From the NCBI RefSeq assembly GCF_020782235.1, contig NZ_JAJGNO010000001.1, positions 124,001 to 188,000 of the forward strand: a DNA stretch of 64,000 nucleotides. The letters run 5' to 3'. The notes beneath the pieces were generated by a model. That model worked only from the letters and a program-made list of their open reading frames with translations, was not told the DNA's origin and searched no databases. Every line of letters starts with the position of its first letter. Within the stretch, counting starts at the first letter, position 1. This stretch comes from Sphingobium naphthae. GTDB taxonomy: Bacteria; Pseudomonadota; Alphaproteobacteria; Sphingomonadales; Sphingomonadaceae. Positions 35,711-45,421 of the stretch are shown in pieces. Position numbers and translations under genes: made by a program.

Positions 35711-37909
35711 CTAGGACCCGGGGCGATAGCGGCGCTCGACATGGCCGGCGAGTTCGTCGGGATAGAAATAGACGGGCCGCAGCGTGCCGTTCGCATAAAG
35801 GGGCGACTGGTCGTTGAAATGCGGCGAGGCGGGATCGCCGCTTTCGCCGCCGACGCTCACCGCCCTGGCGTGGACGCGATCGCCGAACTCCACCGCGGCG
35901 ATGAAGCTGTTGCCGCTGGTGCCATACCATTTGCGCGTGCCGGGATAGGCGCGCGCGCCGAAGGAGGCGAGCGAGCCCCAGCGCGCCGAGCTGAAGGGTA
36001 TGGGGATGCTGGGCGCCGCATCGTCGAACGTCGGCGTGATCGCGCCGGTCAACCGCTGCAGCCGGTTGATGTCGCCCCAGGGCGTGCGCCAGTCGCCGAA
36101 ATCCCGCTCCAGCCGCAAGACGACGGATGAAAGCAGCGACAGCTTCACCGCCGCCGGGGCGGCCGCCATCCGGTCATAGAGGGTGCGGGGCGCGCCTTGA
36201 CTGTGCGCCAGCGTCCATTGGCGCAGATCCTCCGCCCAGAGACAGGCGAGGCTGTTGGGCACCGAGCGCAGGCCCCAGCGATAGTCCCAGCCGCGCAGCG
36301 CGGCGATCGGCTCCGCCAGCGCCGCCTTGCGCGCGTCGCCCGCCGGCAGCGCATCCCAGGCGGCGGTCAGCATCGGCACGAAGCGCGCGAAAGCGGGCTG
36401 GTAGCTGTCGAAGGCGGCGGCGGTCAGGCTGTCGAGCGAATAGTTTTTGCCCGCCGACAGCAGCATGACGGCATGGTCGCCGCGCGGATTTTCACCCATC
36501 ATGTCCATGTAGCGCGGGAAATCGGCGGCCTTCTGGCTGTCCCGGCCCGCTGCCGACCAGGGACCGTTATTCGTGTTCTGGATCCAGCCGCCCGCCGGAT
36601 TGCGCAGGCCGGGCAGCGCATCGAGGGGCGTCAGCCCCTTCCAGTCGGTGGCGGGATCGCTGCCGTCCACTGGCTGCGTATAGTCGAAGCGATCATCGCG
36701 CAGCGGCACGAATTGCGGATGCAGATAGGCGATGGTGCCGTCGGCGTCGGCGAAGATGGTGTTATTGGACGAATTGGCCTGGCGCGCCGCGACCTTGACG
36801 AAGGCGGCATAATCGCGCGCCTTGGTGCGCATGAAGGATTGCTCCAGCGCGGGAATGGGCTTGTCCATCATCGCGAAGGCCACCCATTTGCCGTCCCGTT
36901 CGCCGATGATCGGCCCGTGATGGGTGCGATAGACGGTGAAGCGGCGCTCCGCGCGCGCGCCGTCTTTCGTGCGATAGGCCAGCGTGACCGTGGCGGCGCG
37001 GACCGGGCGCTGCTCCGCGCCATAGCGGTAGGTCAGCGCGCCATCGGGCCGGCGCGTCACCGTTTCGAGAAATTCGTCGACGGCATCCACCGTGCTGGAC
37101 GTGTGCATCCATCCGGCGGTCGGATTGAAGCCCTGATAGATGAAGAACTGCCCCCAGGTCGCAGCGCCATAGGCGTTCAGCCCTTCATCGCTGGTCATCT
37201 GCAGTTCGGAGCGGAAGAAGAAGCTGGTGTGCGGATTGATCCACAGCAAAGCGTGGCCGCTGGCGCTCTTGCCCGGCGCGATGGCGAAGCCGTTGGAGCC
37301 GCGCGGTTCGGGATCGGGATCGGCCATGGCGAGCGGGCGGCCGTCCGGCGCGCCGTAAAAGGCCTTGAGCCGGTCGAGCGGAATACGCTCGATATCGCCG
37401 CCGATGCTGCCTTCGGTGAAGCTGAGCGCCATCCAGGGTTCAAAGCGCGTGATGACGCGCGGCTTCACCTGCGGGTGGGTGGCGAGATAATAGTTGAGGC
37501 CGTCGGCCCAGGCGTCCATCAGCCTGCGCAGCCAAGCCGGGCTCGCCGCATAGTCGGCGCGCAGCTTTTGCGGGTCCATGTAGAGGCGCGCGCGCAGATC
37601 CTGCCAGATTGCGTCCTCCCCTTCCGCTTCCGCGGTGCGGCCGAGCGCGGTCAGATAATTGGCCTCGATCCGGTCGAAGTCGTCTTCGGCCTGGGCGTAG
37701 ATCATGCCGAAGACGGCGTCGGCGTCGCTGCGGCCATGGACATGGGCGATGCCCCAATCATCGCGCTGGATGGTGACGCGCGCCGCCTGCGCCCGCCATT
37801 CCGCCATGTCGGTGCGGGCTTCCGCGGTCTGGGCTTCGACGGCCTGGGCGATGAGAAGGACGGGCAGGAGAGCGGGCAGGATGCGGGCGAGCGGCAGCTT
37901 GAAAGTCAT
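35711..37909 (-). CDS. Penicillin acylase family N-terminal nucleophile hydrolase
   Basis: A 732-residue periplasmic precursor. It has a signal peptide (about 1-27), an alpha chain, and the autocatalytic cleavage site at RGSNGFA, where Ser205 would become the N-terminal nucleophile of the beta chain. Relatives hydrolyse amide bonds of penicillins, N-acyl-homoserine lactones and acyl amino acids. The exact substrate is open. It heads an operon with a DUF969/DUF979 permease and a DUF2891 protein, which points to use of an N-acylated or cyclic amino compound as nutrient. Confidence 0.85.
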   Translation of the reverse strand: MTFKLPLARILPALLPVLLIAQAVEAQTAEARTDMAEWRAQAARVTIQRDDWGIAHVHGRSDADAVFGMIYAQAEDDFDRIEANYLTALGRTAEAEGEDAIWQDLRARLYMDPQKLRADYAASPAWLRRLMDAWADGLNYYLATHPQVKPRVITRFEPWMALSFTEGSIGGDIERIPLDRLKAFYGAPDGRPLAMADPDPEPRGSNGFAIAPGKSASGHALLWINPHTSFFFRSELQMTSDEGLNAYGAATWGQFFIYQGFNPTAGWMHTSSTVDAVDEFLETVTRRPDGALTYRYGAEQRPVRAATVTLAYRTKDGARAERRFTVYRTHHGPIIGERDGKWVAFAMMDKPIPALEQSFMRTKARDYAAFVKVAARQANSSNNTIFADADGTIAYLHPQFVPLRDDRFDYTQPVDGSDPATDWKGLTPLDALPGLRNPAGGWIQNTNNGPWSAAGRDSQKAADFPRYMDMMGENPRGDHAVMLLSAGKNYSLDSLTAAAFDSYQPAFARFVPMLTAAWDALPAGDARKAALAEPIAALRGWDYRWGLRSVPNSLACLWAEDLRQWTLAHSQGAPRTLYDRMAAAPAAVKLSLLSSVVLRLERDFGDWRTPWGDINRLQRLTGAITPTFDDAAPSIPIPFSSARWGSLASFGARAYPGTRKWYGTSGNSFIAAVEFGDRVHARAVSVGGESGDPASPHFNDQSPLYANGTLRPVYFYPDELAGHVERRYRPGS

Positions 37910-37965
37910 GGCGGCCAGCTAACCCGCATTGCAGGCGCCTGTCACCCCCTTTGCCCCGGCGCGGG

Positions 37966-39297
37966 TCAGGGCCGCGCGAACGGGTCCTCCCGCAGCGAGC
38001 GGCCCGCGGTTTCGGGCATGAAGCGCAGCGCCGCCAGGCCGACCAGGCAGGCCGCCATCATCAGGAAGGCGGGCATGAGTTCATTGCCGGTCCAGGAGAT
38101 GAGGCCGCTGCCGATCGCCGGCGCGGTGCCGCCGAACAGGGATGTCGAGACATTATAGGCGATGGCGAACCCGGCGAAGCGCACGGAGGTGGGAAAAAGC
38201 GCGGGGAAGGTCGCGGAGATGGTCGCCAGTTGCGGCACGTAGCAGAGGCCGAGCAGCACGAAGCCGACGATCGCGCCGACAAGACCCGTCGCCATCAGCA
38301 TGTAGAGCGGCACGACGCCGACCAGCAGGCTGAGCAGCGACACGCGCCACATCGCCCGCCGCCCCACGCGATCGGACAGGTGGCCGGCGAACGGCAGGAA
38401 GACCATCATGAAGACCATGCCGATGATCGGCACCACCAGCGCTTCATCAGTGGTGAGGCCGATGCGCCGCTGCAGATAGGTGGGCATATAGCTGAGCAGC
38501 GTATAGTTGACGACATTGAGCGCCACGACCAGCCCGCCCACGACCAGCATCGGTCGCCAGTGGCGCGCCAGCAATTGCGCCAGGCGCGGCGTTTCGGCCT
38601 GGCCGCTGGCATGGCCATCCTCGCGGAAGATCGGCGTGTCTTCCATGCGGGCGCGCAGATACATGCCGATAAGGCCCATGGGCGCGGCCACGAGGAAGGG
38701 CACGCGCCAGCCCCATTGGTGCATCGCATCATCCCCCAGCAGCAGCGAGAAGCCGAGCATCAGCAGCGCGCCGAAGGAGAAACCCGCCAGCGTGCCGAAT
38801 TCCAGGAAGCTGCCATAGAAGCCGCGGCGATCATCGGGCGCATATTCGGCCATGAAGGTCGCCGCGCCGCCATATTCGCCGCCGGTCGAAAAGCCCTGAA
38901 CCATGCGCAGAAGGATGAGCAGGGTCGGCGCCCAGAAGCCGATGCTGGCATAGGAGGGAATGAGGCCGACCGCCAGCGTCGCGCCCGACATCATCAGGAT
39001 GGTGAGCGCCAGCACCGACTTGCGCCCCATGCGGTCGCCGAGCGGGCCCCAGAAGAGGCCGCCCAGGGGCCGGACGAGGAAGGATATGGCGAAGGTCGCC
39101 AGCGCGAACAGCACCGCGTCGTCCACATTGCCCGGAAACAGCGCGGCGGAGATATAGGTCACGCCATAGGCGTAGATGCCATAGTCGAACCATTCGGTGG
39201 CATTGCCCAGCGCGGACGCGGCGATGGCGCGGCGCAGCGTCGCCTGATCGACGGAATGCGCCGCTGCGGGAGGGGCGGCGATGCTTGCAGCGGTCAT
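37966..39297 (-). CDS. MFS transporter, MHS (ProP/ShiA-like) family
   Basis: A 443-residue, 12-span proton symporter of the metabolite:H+ symporter subgroup. Seen: GNATEWFDYGIYAYG near residue 31, the loop 2-3 signature GDRMGRKSVLALTI near 85, and GGEYGGAATFMAEYAP near 138. Relatives carry proline/betaine/ectoine (ProP), citrate, shikimate or alpha-ketoglutarate. The start overlaps the stop of the MFS gene upstream, at the end of the ectoine operon, so uptake or recycling of a compatible solute is an attractive guess. Confidence 0.85.
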   Translation of the reverse strand: MTAASIAAPPAAAHSVDQATLRRAIAASALGNATEWFDYGIYAYGVTYISAALFPGNVDDAVLFALATFAISFLVRPLGGLFWGPLGDRMGRKSVLALTILMMSGATLAVGLIPSYASIGFWAPTLLILLRMVQGFSTGGEYGGAATFMAEYAPDDRRGFYGSFLEFGTLAGFSFGALLMLGFSLLLGDDAMHQWGWRVPFLVAAPMGLIGMYLRARMEDTPIFREDGHASGQAETPRLAQLLARHWRPMLVVGGLVVALNVVNYTLLSYMPTYLQRRIGLTTDEALVVPIIGMVFMMVFLPFAGHLSDRVGRRAMWRVSLLSLLVGVVPLYMLMATGLVGAIVGFVLLGLCYVPQLATISATFPALFPTSVRFAGFAIAYNVSTSLFGGTAPAIGSGLISWTGNELMPAFLMMAACLVGLAALRFMPETAGRSLREDPFARP

Positions 39298-40541
39298 GGC
39301 GTCTCTCCATCAACAGTGTCGGCAGCGGTATTGGGGTCGAGCAGCGACGCCATGGGCGTGGTGCGCGGCACGATCTGGAAATCCTGCTGCTCGGGCGCGG
39401 GCACGGGATCGCTGGACGCCTGGCGCCAGAGGCCGAAGGCGAGCGTCGCGCCGGCGCACAGGGCAATGAAGAGGAACAGGCCGCTCGCCCCCGCCATCGT
39501 CATCACCGCCGCCGCGCCCATCGGTCCAAGCGCCGCGCCGACCGAATAGAGCAGCACCAGCCGCCCGCTGGCCGCGACTCGTTCCGACGCGAGCAGCCGG
39601 TCGTTGCTGTGCGCGACGCAGAGCGGATACAAAGCGAAGCTGAGCCCGCCAAAGGCCGCGCCCAGCGCCAGCAGCGGCAGCCCGCCCCCGCTCAGCATCG
39701 CCAGCGCCACGCTGACGGCGAGGGTCGCGGCGAAGCTCCAGACGATGACGGCGCGCCGATCATAGCGGTCCGACAGGCGGCCGAGCGGCCATTGCATCGC
39801 GACGCCGCCCAGGATCACGGTCATCATGAAGCTGGCGGTCGCGCCGAGATTGAGGCCGAGGCGGCGCACATGGACAGCGGCAAGACCGTAGAAGGCGCCC
39901 AGCATCAGGCCGGTCGCCACCGCGCCCACGACGCCGAGCGGCGACGCGGCGAAAAGCGAGCGGATCGAAAAGGCGGTCGCATCCTGCGGCGCGGGCGCGC
40001 TGGATCGGGTGAGGCAGAGCGGAATGATGGCGAGCGAAATGAGAATGGATGCGATCTGGAAGGGAATGGCCGGCAAGGCGCCGCTTGCGCCCAGCAGCAA
40101 TTGCCCGACCGCCTGGCCGGAATAGAGGGCGACCATATAGGCGGCGAGAATGCTGCCGCGCGTCTGCGCTTCGGCCCGGTCGTTGAGCCAGCTTTCAAGG
40201 CAGATGAAGACGCCCGCGACGCAGACGCCGTCGATCAGCCGAAGCCCCGCCCACAGCAGCGGATGATCGAGCAGCACATAGGAGAGAGTACTGGCTGAGA
40301 GCAGCGCGACGAAGGCGGCGAAGGCGCGGATATGGCCGACCTGCCGCACGATGCCGCCGGCGCGCAACGCGCCGATCACGAGCCCGCCGAAATAAGCGGT
40401 AGCGACCGCGCCGATCGCCATCGTGCCCGCGCCCGCCCGCTCCAGCCGCAGGCTGATGAGCGTCGCCAGAAAGCCGCCGCCCGCCATCAGCATGAAGATG
40501 GCGAGCAGCAGGCTCTGAACGGGGCGGATCGCAGCGATCAT
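39294..40541 (-). CDS. MFS transporter (YcaD-like)
   Basis: A 415-residue, 12-span major facilitator with the layout of the YcaD/UMF1-like group. Seen: GGLVIGALRAGGIVRQVGHIR near residue 50 as the loop 2-3 region, GVFICLESWLNDRA near 110 (typical of YcaD-type proteins), and QWPLGRLSDRYDRR near 250. It starts 26 bases after the ectoine aspartokinase gene and is likely co-transcribed. Ligand unknown; ectoine export or import would fit the location. Confidence 0.82.
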   Translation of the reverse strand: MIAAIRPVQSLLLAIFMLMAGGGFLATLISLRLERAGAGTMAIGAVATAYFGGLVIGALRAGGIVRQVGHIRAFAAFVALLSASTLSYVLLDHPLLWAGLRLIDGVCVAGVFICLESWLNDRAEAQTRGSILAAYMVALYSGQAVGQLLLGASGALPAIPFQIASILISLAIIPLCLTRSSAPAPQDATAFSIRSLFAASPLGVVGAVATGLMLGAFYGLAAVHVRRLGLNLGATASFMMTVILGGVAMQWPLGRLSDRYDRRAVIVWSFAATLAVSVALAMLSGGGLPLLALGAAFGGLSFALYPLCVAHSNDRLLASERVAASGRLVLLYSVGAALGPMGAAAVMTMAGASGLFLFIALCAGATLAFGLWRQASSDPVPAPEQQDFQIVPRTTPMASLLDPNTAADTVDGETP

Positions 40542-40567
40542 CGGAGGCGCATCGGGGCGCGCGGCGC

Positions 40568-42013
40568 TCAGGCCGCGCGCCGACCCTCTGCGACCGGCTC
40601 GTCATGCTCCTCCACCAGCGCGCGGTGGAGCGCGGCGACGGCAGCGTCATAATGGCGCGTGTCGACCACGAACTGGACGTCCACGTTGCGGATCTGATGC
40701 TGCATCGCGATGACGTCGATGTCCGCCTGCGCCAGAGCCTTGAGCGCGTCGGGCATCAGGCCCGGACGCGAAATGTCGCTGCCGATCACCGATACGATTG
40801 CCACCGGGTGCGCCGAAATGGAGGCGTCGGGATAGCGATCCTGCAAGTCGGCGATCACCCGCTTCACCTTGGCCGCGTCGGCGGACAGATAATGAGTGAT
40901 GGTGTTGGCGTTGGACGCCTTGCTGACGATCCACGCGCCATGCCGGGTCAGCGCCTCCAATATGGCGGCGTCATAGCCCTTCACGCCCACCATATCCTGC
41001 TCGAAAAATTGCAGCGCCTGCGCCGTGCGGATGCCGGTGACGATTTCTACCCGCGGCGTGTCCGACACATATTTGCCGCAGATGAGCGTGCCGCCATCTT
41101 CCCGATCGAAGGTGTTGCGCACCCGCAGCGGAATGTCGGTCTGGCGCAGCCCACGTCCGGCGCCGGGATGGATCGCCTCCATGCCCAGATTGGCGAGCTG
41201 GTCGGCGACATCATAGTTGGTGCGGCCGATCTTGCGCGCCTTGTCGGTGCCGACCAGCCGGGGATCGGCGCTCGACAGGTGGAATTCCTTGTGAATGATC
41301 GCCTCGCGCGCCTGCGTCAGCACGGCGATGCGCGAAAAGGTCATTTCGGAATAGCCGCGCGCATAGCGGCGCACCATGCCTTCGCTGCACCCGGCATAAC
41401 CGGTCACGATCGGCAGGGTGGTGGCGAGATCGATGGTGGCGAAGGCCTGTTCGATGCGTTCATCGAGGCCGCGCATATCCTCCTGATCCCAGAGGGTGAG
41501 GTCCACGAAACAGGCGTTGACGCCACGATCCCGCAGCAGCAGCGCGGTCGAATGGGCGCTGTGCGCTTCCCCGAGCCCGGCGAGCAGTTCGCGCACCGTC
41601 ACCAGCTGTTCCTTGACGCAGAAGCGGCCATGGCTGCGCAGCCGCGCGAGATCGTCGAGGCAGGCGGCGACCGCGTCGATGCGCGCATCGACGAAGGCAT
41701 TGGCTTCGGCCAGGCTTTCGGCGCGCGCGAACATGTCGGCATTGCGGCCGTGCATCGCCGTGCGCACGGTTTCGATCGCATGACGCCAGCCATCGGCGCC
41801 GTCATCGGCGACGAAGCGCGCATAGACGCCGGGCTCGCCCGATTTCTTATGCTCCAGCAGCAGGTCGGTCATGCCGGCATAGGCCGACACGACGAAGATG
41901 CGGTTATAGAGGTCTGCGCCCTTGCGTCCCGCGATCAGGACATTGTCGAACAGGGTCGCAGTGGCGGCCATGGAGGTGCCGCCGATCTTTTCCACGCTAT
42001 GCTTGCCGCTCAT
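40568..42013 (-). CDS. ask: Ectoine-associated aspartate kinase (Ask_Ect)
   Basis: A 481-residue aspartokinase of the type restricted to ectoine operons, feeding aspartyl phosphate and then semialdehyde into ectoine synthesis. Seen: VEKIGGTSMA near residue 7 (kinase start), the substrate region GYSEMTFSRIAVL near 228, and C-terminal ACT-like repeats (ISAHPVAIVSVIGSDI near 400). Members of this group are typically less feedback-inhibited than LysC. The start overlaps ectD by four bases. Confidence 0.92.
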   Translation of the reverse strand: MSGKHSVEKIGGTSMAATATLFDNVLIAGRKGADLYNRIFVVSAYAGMTDLLLEHKKSGEPGVYARFVADDGADGWRHAIETVRTAMHGRNADMFARAESLAEANAFVDARIDAVAACLDDLARLRSHGRFCVKEQLVTVRELLAGLGEAHSAHSTALLLRDRGVNACFVDLTLWDQEDMRGLDERIEQAFATIDLATTLPIVTGYAGCSEGMVRRYARGYSEMTFSRIAVLTQAREAIIHKEFHLSSADPRLVGTDKARKIGRTNYDVADQLANLGMEAIHPGAGRGLRQTDIPLRVRNTFDREDGGTLICGKYVSDTPRVEIVTGIRTAQALQFFEQDMVGVKGYDAAILEALTRHGAWIVSKASNANTITHYLSADAAKVKRVIADLQDRYPDASISAHPVAIVSVIGSDISRPGLMPDALKALAQADIDVIAMQHQIRNVDVQFVVDTRHYDAAVAALHRALVEEHDEPVAEGRRAA

Positions 42014-42930
42014 GCCAGCGCCTCCTCCATCAGGGGGCCGGTGACCGGCGCGATCGGTTGCGGCTCGCCGCGCGCGGCGATGAATTCGGGGCGGGGCTTG
42101 TCGACGCCGAATGGCGCGGCCAGGCGATTGCTGAGAGCATTATAGACCATGAAGGCGTTGGCGCGCGGGAAAGGCGTGATGTTGCCGTTCGATCCATGCA
42201 TGGTGTTGCAATCGAAGATCACCACCGAGCCGGGCTTTCCGGTCGGGGCGACGATGCCATGCTTGTGCGCCAGTTCGGCCAGGCTGTCCTCGTCCGGAAC
42301 GCCATATTCCTGGCGCTTGAGCGACTGGCGATAATGATCCTCCGGCGTTTCGCCGATGCAGGTGAGATAGGCCTTGTGGCTGCCGGGGATCAGCATCAGC
42401 GGGCCGTTGTTCGGCGTGTTTTCCGCCAGCAGCACCGACATGGACAGCGCGCGCATGCGCGGCATGCCGTCTTCCACATGCCAGGTTTCAAAGTCGCTGT
42501 GCCAGTAGAATTCCTTGCCCGTGAAGCCGGGCTTATAATTGAGGCGCGACTGGTGAATGTAGACGCGATCGCCCAGCAGGAACTGCGCGACGCCAGCCAG
42601 GCGGCTGTCGGCGGCCAGGCGGCCGATCACGTCGCTCTGGGCGTGAATCTTGAAGATCGAGCGGACTTCCTTGCCGCCCGGCTCGGTGATGACGGTTTCA
42701 TCTTCCAGCGCCTGCGGATCGGCCAGCAGCTTGCCGGCCTCGCGCTGCAGGAAGGCGACTTCGGCGTCCGAGAAAATATCCTCCAGCACCAGATAGCCGT
42801 CGCGGTCGAACTGTTCGGCCTGGGCGCGGCTGATCGGCGCATCCTCGCTCCAGTCGCTGTGGACGACAGGGTCGAGGCGCGGCAGAAATTCCGCCACATC
42901 GGCATGGCGGGACGGGTAGATGTCTTGCAT
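42010..42930 (-). CDS. ectD: Ectoine 5-hydroxylase
   Basis: Fe(II)/2-oxoglutarate-dependent dioxygenase converting ectoine to 5-hydroxyectoine in the cytoplasm. It has 306 residues. The iron ligands are visible as H-x-D in WHSDFETWHVEDGMPRMR near residue 143 and a distal His near 245 (TMHGSNGNITPFPR). The EctD consensus FxWHSDFETWHxEDGMPxMR is intact. It sits fourth in the operon with an 88-base gap after ectC, in which I see no terminator. Confidence 0.95.
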   Translation of the reverse strand: MQDIYPSRHADVAEFLPRLDPVVHSDWSEDAPISRAQAEQFDRDGYLVLEDIFSDAEVAFLQREAGKLLADPQALEDETVITEPGGKEVRSIFKIHAQSDVIGRLAADSRLAGVAQFLLGDRVYIHQSRLNYKPGFTGKEFYWHSDFETWHVEDGMPRMRALSMSVLLAENTPNNGPLMLIPGSHKAYLTCIGETPEDHYRQSLKRQEYGVPDEDSLAELAHKHGIVAPTGKPGSVVIFDCNTMHGSNGNITPFPRANAFMVYNALSNRLAAPFGVDKPRPEFIAARGEPQPIAPVTGPLMEEALA

Positions 42931-43018
42931 GGGACTTCCCCCTTTTTAGCTATGTGTCAGTAGATGGAGCCGGCGACCGCCCGTTCTTGCGACGGACGGA
43001 CGCCTGATCGGGCTCGCG

Positions 43019-43426
43019 TCAGTCGGCGAGCGCGGGCTCGCGTTCGGGATCGGCAGGATAGGCGCCGTTTTCGTCATGCACTTCCTTGCCGGTCACCGGC
43101 GGATTGAAGACGCAGGCGCACAATATGTCCGTTTCGGGACGGACGATATGCTTGTCATGCGCATTGAGCGCATACATGACGCCCGGCGCCAGCTGATGCG
43201 TCACGCCATCGCCCAGATCCTCGATCGTGCCGGTGCCCTTGAGCACCAGGACCGCTTCGAGATGGTTCTGATAATGCATGTGCAGCTCTTCGCCGGCATA
43301 CATGGTGGTGACGTGGAAGGAGAAGCCCATGGCGTCATCCTTGAGCAGCAGGCGAGCGCTTTCCCACCCCTTGGATTTCACGTTGCGGTCGGACTTGCGG
43401 ATGTCCTGAAGCTTGCGAAGGAACAT
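43019..43426 (-). CDS. ectC: L-ectoine synthase
   Basis: Cupin-fold enzyme that cyclises N-gamma-acetyl-diaminobutyrate to ectoine. It has 135 residues, the standard length. Seen: the N-terminus [20 protein letters not shown]-like start with [20 protein letters not shown] near residue 21, the cupin core [18 protein letters not shown] near 50 and the conserved [10 protein letters not shown] near 87. It begins 11 bases after ectB, with AAGGAGACACATT as ribosome-binding site. Confidence 0.96.
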   Translation of the reverse strand: MFLRKLQDIRKSDRNVKSKGWESARLLLKDDAMGFSFHVTTMYAGEELHMHYQNHLEAVLVLKGTGTIEDLGDGVTHQLAPGVMYALNAHDKHIVRPETDILCACVFNPPVTGKEVHDENGAYPADPEREPALAD

Positions 43427-43437
43427 AATGTGTCTCC

Positions 43438-44748
43438 TTATTCTGCGGCGACGCCATAGGTGACGGTCAGGGCGGAGCGGACGGCCGCTTCGAGAATGTC
43501 GAGGCCAGCGGACAGCACAGCGTCGTCGATCACGAGGGGCGCCAGCACCTTGACGATTTCGTCATGCGCGCCGCTGGTTTCGATGATGAGCCCCTGCGCG
43601 AAGCAGGCGGCGGTGATGGTTTCGGCAACTTCGCCCGATCCGACGTCGATGCCGCGCATCATGCCGCGGCCGCGGGTCGAAAGGCCATGTTCGGCGGCCA
43701 TCGCGTCCAGCCGCCGCTCCAGCAGCGCGCCGCGACGGGCGATGTCCTGCTGGAAGGCGTCGTTGCTCCAGAAATGGCGCAGCGCGGCCGTGGCGGTCAC
43801 GAAGGCGTGATTATTGCCGCGGAAGGTGCCGTTATGTTCGCCCGGCGACCATTGGTCGAGTTCCGGACGGAACAGGGTCAGCGCGAAAGGCAGGCCCATG
43901 CCCGACAGCGACTTCGCCATGGTGACGATGTCGGGCGTGAAGCCCATGCCTTCGAAGCTGAAGAAATTGCCGGTCCGGCCTACGCCCGCCTGAATGTCAT
44001 CGACGATCATCAACGCGCCATGGCGCTTGGCGATGTCGGCGATCTTGCGCAGCCATGCGGGCGACGCGGCATTGAGCCCGCCTTCGCCCTGAACGGTTTC
44101 GACCAGGATGGCGGCCGGCGCGTCCAGGCCGCTCGACGGGTCGGACAGGCGGCGCTCCAGCAGTTCGGCCGTGTCGACATCGGGACCATGATAGCCGTCA
44201 TAGGGTTCGTGGCTGACATGGTTGAGCGGCACGCCCGCGCCCCCGCGCTTGGCGGCGTTGCCGGTGCAGGCCAGCGCGCCCAGGGTCATGCCGTGGAAGC
44301 CGTTGGTGAAGGCGATCACCAGTTCGCGCCCGGTGATCTTGCGCGCCAGCTTGATCGCCGCTTCCACGGCGTTGGTGCCGGTCGGGCCGGTGAACATGGC
44401 GCGATAGTCGAGGCCGCGGGGCTTGAGGATCACATCCTCCAGCGCGGCGAGGAAATCCTGCTTCGCATCGGTATGGAGGTCGAGGCCATGGGTGACGCCG
44501 TCATTGGCGATATAGTCCATCAGCGCGGTCTTGAGCACCGGGTGGTTATGGCCATAGTTCAACGTCGAGCAGCCCGACAGGAAGTCGAGATAGCGGCCGC
44601 CCTGATTGTCGTGCATCCACACATCCTGCGCCTTGTTGAACTGGCGCGGCATCGACCGGGCATAGCTGCGCACGCCCGATTCGCGGCGTTCATAGATGGC
44701 CCGGTCGGGAATGGCGGCGGTGGGTTTGGGAAGAAGGGTCGTGGTCAT
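43438..44748 (-). CDS. ectB: Diaminobutyrate-2-oxoglutarate aminotransferase
   Basis: Class III PLP aminotransferase making L-2,4-diaminobutyrate from aspartate semialdehyde. It has 436 residues. Seen: [15 protein letters not shown] near residue 57, [18 protein letters not shown] near 118, the [11 protein letters not shown] block near 246 and the PLP lysine in [12 protein letters not shown] near 278. It starts 3 bases after the ectA stop, so translation is tightly coupled. Confidence 0.96.
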   Translation of the reverse strand: MTTTLLPKPTAAIPDRAIYERRESGVRSYARSMPRQFNKAQDVWMHDNQGGRYLDFLSGCSTLNYGHNHPVLKTALMDYIANDGVTHGLDLHTDAKQDFLAALEDVILKPRGLDYRAMFTGPTGTNAVEAAIKLARKITGRELVIAFTNGFHGMTLGALACTGNAAKRGGAGVPLNHVSHEPYDGYHGPDVDTAELLERRLSDPSSGLDAPAAILVETVQGEGGLNAASPAWLRKIADIAKRHGALMIVDDIQAGVGRTGNFFSFEGMGFTPDIVTMAKSLSGMGLPFALTLFRPELDQWSPGEHNGTFRGNNHAFVTATAALRHFWSNDAFQQDIARRGALLERRLDAMAAEHGLSTRGRGMMRGIDVGSGEVAETITAACFAQGLIIETSGAHDEIVKVLAPLVIDDAVLSAGLDILEAAVRSALTVTYGVAAE

Positions 44749-44751
44749 GGC

Positions 44752-45306
44752 TCAGAAGTCCTCCTGTTGGTGCCGCCCCTTCGGGGTCAGCGGGCCGATG
44801 CGCGCCTGCCATTCAGTGGCATGGGCGCCGGCGAAATGGGCATCGCGCTCGAAACGGGCGGTCTTTTCCAGCGGCGCGCCCCAATTGCGGGCCAGCCCCT
44901 GAAACAGCGCCCACGAAGCGCGATTATCGTCGGTGATGGTTGTCGTCAGGTGCGTGACGCCGGCCTGCTCGGGCCGCGCCAGCAACGCCTCGATCATGCG
45001 GCTGGCGAGCCGCTGGCCGCGCGCGGCGGATGAGACCGCCACTTGCCAGACGAAGAAATTTTCGGGCGCTGCGGGCGGGCGATAGCCCGACACCCATCCC
45101 GCCACCGCACCGTCGCGTGTCGCGACGATGCAGCTGTCGGCAAAATCGGTGCATTGCAGCAAATTGCAATAGGCCGAATTAGGGTCGAGCGGCGGACAAG
45201 CCGCGATCAACGCCGTGATGGCCGGCCCGTCCGTTCCGACGGGCTTGCGAAACGCAATGTCCTGCCCCTCACTCCCTTCGGAGCGCGCAGAAGCCCGTGG
45301 CGGCAC
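44752..45306 (-). CDS. ectA: L-2,4-diaminobutyrate N-gamma-acetyltransferase
   Basis: GNAT-fold acetyltransferase, first ectoine-specific step after EctB's product forms. It has about 184 residues, with CPPLDPNSAYCNLLQCTDFAD near residue 37, VWQVAVSSAARGQRLASRM (the acetyl-CoA loop) near 86 and TITDDNRASWALFQG near 120. The start is uncertain. GTG at 45306 is the only usual start codon upstream of the conserved domain but has no Shine-Dalgarno. ATT at 45258 follows a G-rich AGTGAGGGGCAGGAC and would give a short N-terminus beginning at the conserved FRKP. Confidence 0.92.
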   Translation of the reverse strand: MPPRASARSEGSEGQDIAFRKPVGTDGPAITALIAACPPLDPNSAYCNLLQCTDFADSCIVATRDGAVAGWVSGYRPPAAPENFFVWQVAVSSAARGQRLASRMIEALLARPEQAGVTHLTTTITDDNRASWALFQGLARNWGAPLEKTARFERDAHFAGAHATEWQARIGPLTPKGRHQQEDF

Positions 45307-45393
45307 AGCCGCTGTAGCTTGGGTATCGAAGATTGTTCATCTCCCGAATTATTTTCTGAACAAGGGACTCAACGCCCTTCCGTTACGGCGCGG

Positions 45394-45421
45394 AATATAC
45401 CGATTTTGACGAATTTTTCAA
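45394..45421 (-). promoter_or_regulatory. Predicted sigma-70 promoter of the ectoine operon
   Basis: Read on the minus strand: TTGAAA (45421-45416), a 16-base spacer, TATATT (45399-45394). Transcription would begin near 45387, leaving about 80 bases of leader before the ectA GTG. The leader contains a small stem AAGGG/CCCTT (45362-45379). Strong by eye for a GC-rich genome. Confidence 0.65.

Noticed and set aside
45269-45340. 23-codon upstream ORF before ectA as a real gene
   Set aside because: GGGAG sits directly on its ATG, too close for normal initiation; kept only as part of the ectA start question.
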